NCBI GenBank assembly: GCA_001777455.1
Contig: MFDZ01000010.1
Coordinates: 459 to 10,518 of the forward strand
DNA: 10,060 bases
Source: Candidatus Daviesbacteria bacterium RIFCSPLOWO2_02_FULL_41_8
GTDB taxonomy: Bacteria; Patescibacteriota; Microgenomatia; Daviesbacterales; UBA10151
Direction of reading: 5' to 3'
Of the stretch, positions 5,215 to 10,060 are shown in pieces. A program made the position numbers and the translations under genes. Below the pieces are notes generated by a model. It was not told the origin of the DNA. It searched no databases and saw only the letters and a program-made list of their open reading frames with translations. Numbering within the stretch: the stretch's first letter is position 1; every line of letters begins with the position of its first letter.

Positions 5215-6768
5215 TTAGGATTCTTCGCGGGCGCGGTATTGCAGGGCTTCGGCTATGTGTTCCGCCTGAATATTTTCTGAAGTAGCCAAATCGGCAATTG
5301 TTCTGGAAAGTTTTAAGACACGGTGGTAACCGCGGGCGGAGAGATTAAGGGATGAAACCGCCATCTTCAAAAGATCTAAACCTTCCTGAGTTAAAGTGCA
5401 GTGCTCTTTGATATCTTTATTACCCATCTCTGAATTAGTTAATATTTTGCCTGCCCGTCCGGCAGGCGGGCCTTTAAATCTATCCAGTTGAATTTTCCGG
5501 GCGGCCGTAACTTTTTTTCTGATTTCAGCGGAACTTTCAACTTCCAAATCAGCAGATAGTTTTTCCACCTCCACCGGCGGCACTTCCAAATAAATATCAA
5601 TCCTGTCTAAAAACGGCCCGGAAATTCTCCGCTTATATTTGGCAATCTGCCCGGGCATGCAAGCGCAATTTCTTTTTTTATCTCCCAAAAATCCGCAGGG
5701 ACAGGGGTTTCGCGCGGCAAACAACACAAATTGCGCCGGCAAAGAAATTGACCCGGAAGCTCGGGAGATAGTAATCCGGCGGTCCTCCAGGGGTTGTCGC
5801 AGACTCTCCACGCTCTGACGCGGAAACTCCGCCACCTCGTCTAAAAATAAAACTCCCCGGTGCGCCAGGGAAATTTCCCCCGGCCGGATATTGTTTCCGC
5901 CGCCGAGTAACCCCACATACGAGGCGCTGTGATGCGGCGAACGGAAAGGGCGAGTTGTCACCAGCGAATTATTGCTGTCTAACAAACCGGCAATGGAATA
6001 AATTTTTGTTACTTCTATTGCTTCTTCAAAAGTTAACGGCGGCAAGATCGAGGGAAAGCTACGGGCCAACATTGTTTTGCCAGCACCGGGCGGACCTTTC
6101 AGTAAAATATTATGTCCTCCGGCTGCTGAAATTTCCAAAGCCCGCTTGGCGCTTTCCTGACCTTTAATCTGGGAAAAATCATATTCATAACTTAATCCAT
6201 CCTCTAGATTTATCACCGGCCTTTCCACAAATTCTAAACTCTCCTGTCCCAGTAATATCCTGACTAATTGCTGCAGTGACTCGGGGGCTAAAACTTCTAA
6301 ACCCTCTATTATTGCCGCCTCAACCCCGTTATCCTTCGGCACGATCATTCTTTTTATGCCGCGCGTTTTGGCTAATATTGCCAAAGGCAATACTCCGTTA
6401 ATTTTCCGTAAAGACCCGTCCAAAGACAGCTCCCCCGCAATTAAAGTATTTTCCAAATCTAGTTTTTCCGGATTGGAAATAACCTGACCGGACGCTAAAA
6501 GTAACCCTAAGGCAATCGGTAAATCATAAGCCGGGCCCTCCTTCGGCATATCTGCCGGAGCCAGATTAACAGTGATTCTGTGAAGAGGGAATTCTGCACC
6601 GGAGTTACGGAAAGCCGCCCGCACCCGCTCTTTACTTTCTTCAACCGCCCGGTCCCCGAGCCCCACGATAGTAAAACTGGGTAAACCTTGAGAAGAGATA
6701 TCTATTTCACAGGTGACTAAATTAGCATCCAGTCCAATATTGGCAGCAGAAATTATCTTGGCAAGCAT
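5215..6768 (-). CDS. yifB: YifB/ComM family Mg-chelatase-like AAA+ ATPase
   Basis: 517 residues, close to the family norm of about 500-510. The N-terminal Lon-protease-like fold (1-180) has GLPSFTIVGLGDRAVEESKE (28-47) and NLAPADMPKEGPAYDLPIAL. The AAA+ domain has Walker A GPPGAGKT (225-232), Walker B VLFLDE (306-311), the family block SLRQPLEDRRITISRASGS, a cysteine cluster NPCPCGF...NCAC (354-370) and the sensor region GPFLDRID (384-391). The C-terminal helical domain has LSARGYHRVLKLSRTIADL. In ComM homologues this hexameric motor drives branch migration during natural transformation; in other bacteria its role is less clear. Residues 433-440 (GPPAGRAG) are encoded by a palindromic repeat, probably an insertion. 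The start at 6768 abuts the divergent rnpB promoter, and no ribosome site is visible. Confidence 0.95.
   Translation of the reverse strand: MLAKIISAANIGLDANLVTCEIDISSQGLPSFTIVGLGDRAVEESKERVRAAFRNSGAEFPLHRITVNLAPADMPKEGPAYDLPIALGLLLASGQVISNPEKLDLENTLIAGELSLDGSLRKINGVLPLAILAKTRGIKRMIVPKDNGVEAAIIEGLEVLAPESLQQLVRILLGQESLEFVERPVINLEDGLSYEYDFSQIKGQESAKRALEISAAGGHNILLKGPPGAGKTMLARSFPSILPPLTFEEAIEVTKIYSIAGLLDSNNSLVTTRPFRSPHHSASYVGLLGGGNNIRPGEISLAHRGVLFLDEVAEFPRQSVESLRQPLEDRRITISRASGSISLPAQFVLFAARNPCPCGFLGDKKRNCACMPGQIAKYKRRISGPFLDRIDIYLEVPPVEVEKLSADLEVESSAEIRKKVTAARKIQLDRFKGPPAGRAGKILTNSEMGNKDIKEHCTLTQEGLDLLKMAVSSLNLSARGYHRVLKLSRTIADLATSENIQAEHIAEALQYRAREES
5449..5470. repeat. GC-rich palindrome inside yifB
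   Basis: GCCTGCC (5449-5455), spacer CGTCC, GGCAGGC (5461-5467), followed by GGG. On the minus strand it is read in frame as part of GPPAGRAG in the C-terminal domain. It shares both arms with the palindrome in miaA at 8269-8282. Its GC content stands out from the surrounding AT-rich gene. Confidence 0.7.
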
Positions 6769-6797
6769 TTGATCGTGAATACATTATATAGTAAAAT
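6769..6797 (+). promoter_or_regulatory. Promoter of rnpB
   Basis: TTGATC (6769-6774), 17-nt spacer, TAAAAT (6792-6797). Initiation 7 nt later gives a 5' end at 6804, exactly the first base of the RNase P RNA closing helix. The -35 is immediately beside the yifB start codon on the other strand. Confidence 0.75.
6783..6788 (-). promoter_or_regulatory. Candidate -10 box of yifB
   Basis: A perfect TATAAT on the minus strand, 14 nt before the yifB ATG, implies a leader of roughly 7 nt. No good -35 is visible: it would lie within the 5' end of rnpB (about 6806-6812). It overlaps the rnpB promoter spacer. Confidence 0.4.
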
Positions 6798-6828
6798 ATA
6801 CTAGCCTAGGAAGAAGGATGATCGGGGT

Positions 6829-6842
6829 GTACCATACGGTAC
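6829..6842 (+). repeat. Duplicated 14-nt hairpin, copy 1 (P3 of RNase P RNA)
   Basis: GTACCATACGGTAC: stem GTACC/GGTAC with loop ATAC. The identical 14 nt recur at 6931-6944. Confidence 0.85.
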
Positions 6843-6930
6843 GCCCAGGAAAGTCCAGACAGCATAAAGCAGGGTGTCCGGCGTAAGCCGGAAGCCGTAA
6901 GGCCTAGTTAGAGCAACAGTGACGAATCCC

Positions 6931-6944
6931 GTACCATACGGTAC
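6931..6944 (+). repeat. Duplicated 14-nt hairpin, copy 2 (P12 region of RNase P RNA)
   Basis: GTACCATACGGTAC, identical to 6829-6842 and 102 nt downstream. By position after the conserved AGAGCAACAGTGACGA segment it caps the P12 helix. Confidence 0.8.
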
Positions 6945-7131
6945 AGGAGTGAAACGCCGAAAGCCGCAAGGCAAGTAAGTGATGCACCGTTCTGGTGCGT
7001 CAGGCAATCCTCCCCGCTGCAATCCTAGAACCAACAGGACTGCTTGTCTATTTGTTGAAATCAGGAGCGTTAGATAAATGATCGTCTTGAAACAGAATCT
7101 GGCTTACTAGCTTCCTAGGCACAAAAATTTC

Positions 7132-7185
7132 AATCTGGCTTTAGAGCGATTAGCTCGCAAGCTTTGCTTATTCTTTTCCTAGGCA
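7132..7185 (+). repeat. Partial duplicate of the rnpB 3' end
   Basis: AATCTGGCTT occurs at 7096-7105 (P4 strand of rnpB) and again at 7132-7141. TTCCTAGGCA occurs at 7112-7121 (P1 strand) and again at 7176-7185. The order is the same, with a longer interval in the second copy. Confidence 0.6.
7144..7177 (+). terminator. Weak candidate terminator of rnpB
   Basis: GAGC-GATTA-GCTC (7144-7156) and AAGC-TTT-GCTT (7159-7169) are followed by the T-rich ATTCTTTT (7170-7177). The stems are short, so this is tentative. The 84-bp spacer must also end the oncoming permease transcript. Confidence 0.3.
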
Positions 7186-7204
7186 AATCTGATTTAACAT
7201 AGTA

Positions 7205-8173
7205 CTAAGCCTCTTTTCCTTCAATTACCTCAGCCGCTATAATTTGAAACACCACTGCAATAGGAACTGCCAATAATGCACCTGATATACCCAAGAGTCT
7301 GCTGCCGATGGCAATTGCCAAAATCACTATCAAAGGGTTCAGTCCAACAGCCCGCTTCATCACCTGCGGCACTATTAAACTATTTTCCAGTTGCTGAATG
7401 ATCAGATACATTCCCGCAACCATAACTCCCAACAAGGGAGAAATTGTCAGCGCAATAAAAATTGCCGGTATGGCTGAAACAATCGGACCTATGACCGGTA
7501 TCACCTCCATCGCTCCGGCTATCAGAGCCAAAGGCAGGGCGTAAGGAATACCTAATATGGTAAGTCCGATATATGACAATGTACCTATAAGCAGGCTTAA
7601 AACTAATTGGCCCCGCAACCAGGCTCCCAATTTTTCCTCAATCTTCACAATTGATCTTCTGATTCTTTCTTCCCTGCTCTTAAACAGTGAAGCAATCCGG
7701 TTCTCCAAATTTTCCTTGTCCAGCAATAAATAAAAAGTTATTACCAGCAAAAAAATAATGGTTAACAAATTATCAAATAAAGCTATTGTAATAGAAAACA
7801 GGTTTTTTGAGATAGAGGTTACTCCTGAAGAAAAAACAGATTTATCAATATTAGTTATATTAAAAAATTGGGCTATCAGCGGCGGAGACGCCACTATTAA
7901 TCTGTTGCTTTCAGTTATTAGCGGCGGAATGATGCTGATAATTAAACCTGACAGGATAGCAATTATAATAATGTAGGTAATTATTATACTAAGTACTTTC
8001 GGTAATCTTAATCTAATTAAAAAATTTACCATCGGAGAAAGAGCTGACACAAAAATCACCGCTACGAATAAAATAACTATTAGGTCCCTGATTAAAAAAG
8101 TTACCCACAGGGTCAGGATAAAAAAAGTTATAAATATTATAGTCTTATGAGAAACATCAATTTTTTGCGGCAT
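7205..8173 (-). CDS. AI-2E family transporter (PerM/COG0628 type)
   Basis: 322 residues with about eight membrane segments; the first two lie at about 11-27 and 31-46, and pairs follow through the protein. A soluble stretch at 152-185 carries KIEEKLGAWLRGQL, a family block. EVIPVIGPIVSAIPA (223-237), NSLIVPQVMKRAVGLNP (264-280) and GISGALLAVPIA (295-306) are further conserved blocks. The family is named for autoinducer-2 export (TqsA), but many members do other jobs, including sodium/proton antiport, so the substrate is not assigned. The gene begins 8 nt after the miaA stop with no Shine-Dalgarno site, consistent with an operon and coupled translation. It converges with rnpB at its 3' end. 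Length and motifs are complete. Confidence 0.92.
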   Translation of the reverse strand: MPQKIDVSHKTIIFITFFILTLWVTFLIRDLIVILFVAVIFVSALSPMVNFLIRLRLPKVLSIIITYIIIIAILSGLIISIIPPLITESNRLIVASPPLIAQFFNITNIDKSVFSSGVTSISKNLFSITIALFDNLLTIIFLLVITFYLLLDKENLENRIASLFKSREERIRRSIVKIEEKLGAWLRGQLVLSLLIGTLSYIGLTILGIPYALPLALIAGAMEVIPVIGPIVSAIPAIFIALTISPLLGVMVAGMYLIIQQLENSLIVPQVMKRAVGLNPLIVILAIAIGSRLLGISGALLAVPIAVVFQIIAAEVIEGKEA

Positions 8174-8181
8174 AAGCTATA

Positions 8182-9165
8182 TTAATCATACCATTTAGCT
8201 ACTAAATTCTCCACTCTGCCTGCAAACTCTTTTTCCGTTATATCAAACCAGAAAGTATTTTTTTCTCTGCCTGCCGGCAGGCTGGCTTTTTTAAACCAGG
8301 TTATTTGGCGTCTGGCAAAACCGTGAATCTTCCCCTGTAATACTCTTATCAGTTCATTTTTATTTTTAATCTTCCCTTCCAAGTAATCTGCCAATACTCC
8401 ATATTCAAGGCCCAACTGCCTCATTCTTTTAAATGTCATACCAGTTTTACGCAGTCTCTCAGCTTCATCAAGCATTCCCTGGTTCATCCTGTTAATCACC
8501 CGCTCATCGATGCGCCGGTAAAGAATTTGCCTGGGAGCTGTTAAACCAATTTTCAAAGTCTTGAAACCACCTCGGAGGAGTCCTTTCGGGCCACCATCCG
8601 AGGTGAAATTAGTTGAGGCAATTTCTACTGCCCTAATTAGCCTCCGCGGATTTTGTCTGTCCGAATAATTCATTTGTTGCCACTTTTGCGGGGAAATTTT
8701 CTGCAGTTTTTTCTGCAACTCATCCCGGGAAAGTGTCTCCAGGCTGTTCCTCAGTTTCTGATCCATAGGAATTGCCAAATTAGACAAACCTTCCAATAAA
8801 GCTTTCAGGTACAAACCGGTTCCACCTACTATAATCGGTAGTTTCCCTCTCTTAAAAATTTCATCTATTATCCGCTCTGCATCTTTAACATAATCATAAA
8901 CCGTATATTGCTTACCGGGGTCTGTCACATCATACATCCATATTTTGACCCCATTGAATTCCCAAAATTTATTTCCTTTTTTGAATTTTGAATTTTGAAT
9001 TTTGAATTTTGAACTCGGGGCCTTTCCGGTTCCTATGTCTAACCCCACATATACTTGTCTCGAATCGCAAGCCACCAGTTCCCCGTTAAATTTCTCTGCC
9101 AATTTAAGAGCTAAATCGGTTTTTCCGGTTGATGTTGAACCGAAAATCACCAGAAGTTGTTTCAT
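8182..9165 (-). CDS. miaA: tRNA dimethylallyltransferase with three repeat-derived insertions
   Basis: 327 residues. MiaA transfers a dimethylallyl group to N6 of A37 in tRNAs reading UNN codons. The P-loop is GSTSTGKT (9-16), followed by ACDSRQVYVGLDIGTGK (32-48), IIVGGTGLYLKALLEGL (111-127) and DRQNPRRLIRAVEI (169-182). The tRNA-binding end is LGLEYGVLADYLEGK...FARRQITWFKK (251-293). Catalytic Asp34 and Thr16 are present. Three segments look foreign: residues 51-63 (SSKFKIQNSKFKK, from a 5x heptamer), about 188-200 (TSDGGPKGLLRGG, from an 8-bp-armed palindrome) and 295-300 (SLPAGR, from a 14-bp palindrome). All keep the frame and avoid the catalytic blocks, so the enzyme is probably active. 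It leads an operon with the AI-2E permease and is divergent from the FAD oxidoreductase gene. Confidence 0.95.
   Translation of the reverse strand: MKQLLVIFGSTSTGKTDLALKLAEKFNGELVACDSRQVYVGLDIGTGKAPSSKFKIQNSKFKKGNKFWEFNGVKIWMYDVTDPGKQYTVYDYVKDAERIIDEIFKRGKLPIIVGGTGLYLKALLEGLSNLAIPMDQKLRNSLETLSRDELQKKLQKISPQKWQQMNYSDRQNPRRLIRAVEIASTNFTSDGGPKGLLRGGFKTLKIGLTAPRQILYRRIDERVINRMNQGMLDEAERLRKTGMTFKRMRQLGLEYGVLADYLEGKIKNKNELIRVLQGKIHGFARRQITWFKKASLPAGREKNTFWFDITEKEFAGRVENLVAKWYD
8269..8282. repeat. 14-bp perfect palindrome inside miaA
   Basis: GCCTGCCGGCAGGC is loopless and self-complementary, read in frame on the minus strand as part of SLPAGR just after the conserved ITWFKK. Its arms match those of the yifB element at 5449-5467. 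Confidence 0.75.
8568..8605. repeat. 38-bp palindromic element inside miaA
   Basis: CACCTCGG (8568-8575) and CCGAGGTG (8598-8605) are perfect 8-bp inverted arms around a 22-nt centre containing AGGAGTCCTTTCGGGCC. Read on the minus strand it yields TSDGGPKGLLRGG, which has no counterpart in typical MiaA proteins as I remember them. Confidence 0.7.
8979..9013. repeat. Five tandem TTTTGAA heptamers inside miaA
   Basis: Five perfect, uninterrupted copies of TTTTGAA (8979-9013). On the minus strand they read TTCAAAA, encoding a seven-residue period (SKFKIQN, SKFKKGN). The array sits between the DIGTGK block and the next core segment. Confidence 0.9.
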
Positions 9166-9173
9166 GAAGTCAA

Positions 9174-9179
9174 ATTCTA
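9174..9179 (-). promoter_or_regulatory. Candidate -10 box of miaA
   Basis: Minus-strand TAGAAT (9179-9174) lies 8 nt before the miaA ATG at 9165. A partial -35, TTGGAT (9203-9198), lies 18 nt upstream. The predicted mRNA would have no or almost no leader. Confidence 0.45.
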
Positions 9180-9187
9180 CTAAACTC

Positions 9188-9196
9188 TGCTACAAT
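9188..9196 (+). promoter_or_regulatory. Extended -10 box of the FAD oxidoreductase gene
   Basis: TGcTACAAT is an extended -10 with 6 nt before the ATG at 9203, so transcription would start at the ATG. There is no clear -35. It overlaps the miaA promoter on the opposite strand. Confidence 0.5.
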
Positions 9197-9202
9197 TATC
9201 CA

Positions 9203-10060
9203 ATGAGGATCGCAATTTTGGGTGCAGGTTTTACCGGACTTTCCGCTGCCTACCGGTTAGCGCAAAAAGGACATTCTGTAACAATCTTTGAAAAAGAATC
9301 CGCCATTGGCGGGCTGGCTACGGGCTTTAAAAAAGATAACTGGGATTGGACTTTAGAAAATTCATATCACCACTGGTTTACTAACGATTTTACAGTTTTA
9401 AAATTAGCAAAAGAGATTAACTATCCGGTTATTATTAACCGGCCGAGTACAGATATATTTGTTAACGGAGATATTTTTAAATTCGATAGTCCTTCATCAA
9501 TTCTAAAATTTCCGTACCTATCTATTACTGAAAAAATTAGGCTGGGTTTAAGTTTGGCATTTTTAAAATATAATAATAATTATAAACAATTTGAAAATAC
9601 CAAAGCGCTACCCTGGTTAAGGCAGACTGTCGGTAACAGGGAAACTGCCCTAATATGGGAACCCCTTTTTGACGGGAAATTCGGTAAATACAAAGAAGAT
9701 ATTTCACTGACTTGGTTTTGGGCAAGAATAAAAAAAAGAACACCCGCGCTAGCTTATCCTGTTGGAGGCTTCAGAGCTTTTGCCGAAAAATTATCAAAAG
9801 AAATACAAAGTTTGGGTGGAGAAATTTTATTAAAAACCGAAATTAATGATTTAACGAAACTAAAATATTTTGATAAGATAATCGTTACTCTACCAACTCC
9901 GGTTTTCTTAAAAATAGCTAAAAACCTGCCGGAGGATTACATTAGTAAATATTCAAAAGTCCCGCATCTTTCCGCGCTAACTTTAATCCTGGTTTTGAAA
10001 AAACCATTCCTGAAAAGTTCCTATTGGTTAAATATTAACGACAGATCTTTCCCATTTTTA
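9203..10060 (+). CDS. FAD-dependent amine-oxidase/protoporphyrinogen-oxidase-like oxidoreductase, 3' end outside the window
   Basis: 286 codons are open from the ATG at 9203 to the window edge, with no stop; perhaps two thirds of a typical 420-450-residue member. The N-terminus is a classic dinucleotide-binding fold: IAILGAGFTGLSAAYRLA (3-20), ending in the acidic residue of TIFEKE (27-32), then GGLATGF (36-42), the FAD contact typical of COG1232/COG1233 proteins. Near 186-193 YPVGGFRAFAEKL corresponds to the family's PxGGxxxLxxxL block, and KIIVTLPTPVF (225-235) to the strand that closes over FAD. Related CPR and bacterial proteins often lie near glycosyltransferases and resemble UDP-galactopyranose mutase, so a sugar or lipid substrate is as plausible as a porphyrin. 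No other haem genes are visible. It is transcribed divergently from miaA across a 37-bp gap. Confidence 0.88.
   Translation, partial: MRIAILGAGFTGLSAAYRLAQKGHSVTIFEKESAIGGLATGFKKDNWDWTLENSYHHWFTNDFTVLKLAKEINYPVIINRPSTDIFVNGDIFKFDSPSSILKFPYLSITEKIRLGLSLAFLKYNNNYKQFENTKALPWLRQTVGNRETALIWEPLFDGKFGKYKEDISLTWFWARIKKRTPALAYPVGGFRAFAEKLSKEIQSLGGEILLKTEINDLTKLKYFDKIIVTLPTPVFLKIAKNLPEDYISKYSKVPHLSALTLILVLKKPFLKSSYWLNINDRSFPFL

Larger units (their letters stand above)
6804..7120 (+). ncRNA. rnpB: RNase P RNA
   Basis: About 317 nt; the catalytic RNA that cuts the 5' leader from tRNA precursors. The closing helix P1 is GCCTAGGAAG (6804-6813) with CTTCCTAGGC (7111-7120). P2 is GATGATC (6817-6823) with GATCGTC (7080-7086). 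P3 is a hairpin at 6824-6846. The catalytic core follows as AGGAAAGTCCAGA (6847-6859) and ACAGAATCTGGCTTA near the 3' end; P4 forms between AAGTCCAGA (6851-6859) and TCTGGCTT (7098-7105) with the universally bulged U at 6854. AGAGCAACAGTGACGA (6920-6935 region) matches the conserved central joining segment. The order P1-P2-P3-P4 fits the common bacterial (A-like) class. P3 and P12 carry an identical terminal hairpin. The promoter start matches the P1 boundary. Confidence 0.95.

Noticed and set aside
5036..5218. Plus-strand open frame of 60 codons
   Set aside because: Consists of the palindromes in the gap (the HVALLLAMTEE part is the GATTGCC repeat); no ribosome site.
6801..7034. Minus-strand open frame of 77 codons
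   Set aside because: Lies across the RNase P RNA; its translation is just the complement of conserved RNA helices, with repeated VPYGT from the duplicated hairpin.
9537..9743. Minus-strand open frame of 68 codons
   Set aside because: Lies within the FAD oxidoreductase coding sequence, which is open and motif-rich over the same stretch.
1..10060. Mobile element, phage, CRISPR or defence system
   Set aside because: No transposase, integrase, Cas, toxin-antitoxin or spacer-repeat array was seen; the larger genes are housekeeping, transport or surface families.

Overview
The window looks like a compact, AT-rich bacterial chromosome, most likely from the Candidate Phyla Radiation (Patescibacteria, Microgenomates/Parcubacteria-like). 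The reasons are: a DUF5679-type zinc-ribbon miniprotein behind a small one-helix membrane protein, a secreted PF09826-type beta-propeller protein, DUF4446, GC-rich palindromes embedded in frame in genes, and tight packing. TGA ends genes at sensible places (positions 1063-1065 and 1383-1385), so the standard bacterial code fits and the UGA-glycine code does not. Taxonomy is inferred from gene content only.

Layout. 1-584: two overlapping minus-strand genes, a membrane-anchored protein cut by the left edge and a DUF4446 protein. 585-732: divergent promoter region with an inverted-repeat candidate operator. 733-1224: plus-strand pair of a one-helix membrane protein and a DUF5679 zinc ribbon. 1221-1376: a gene-free stretch made almost wholly of four palindromes, the last a bidirectional terminator. 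1383-4799: minus-strand secreted beta-propeller protein and MFS transporter, each with its own promoter. 4800-5214: a gap full of palindromic repeats. 5215-6768: yifB/comM (minus). 6804-7120: RNase P RNA (plus), divergent from yifB. 7205-9165: AI-2E-family permease and miaA (minus, miaA first). 9203-10060: FAD-dependent oxidoreductase (plus), cut by the right edge.

The genes do not form one pathway. They are housekeeping (rnpB, miaA, yifB) and envelope or transport functions in short transcription units. miaA and the permease form a probable operon, as do the two small plus-strand genes and the two leftmost genes.

The most interesting signal is repeat-derived peptide insertion. miaA alone carries three different short repeats, all in frame (a 5x heptamer and two palindromes). 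yifB carries a relative of one of them, and the small membrane protein has a middle section built from opposed heptamer arrays. This resembles the way Rickettsia palindromic elements enter proteins. A second theme is promoter geometry: the best candidate -10 boxes lie 6-14 nt from start codons in six units, implying leaderless or near-leaderless mRNAs, while the internal gene DUF5679 has a near-consensus ribosome binding site. rnpB has the same 14-nt hairpin on two peripheral helices and a partial copy of its own 3' end just downstream. No CRISPR array, transposase or phage module is visible.
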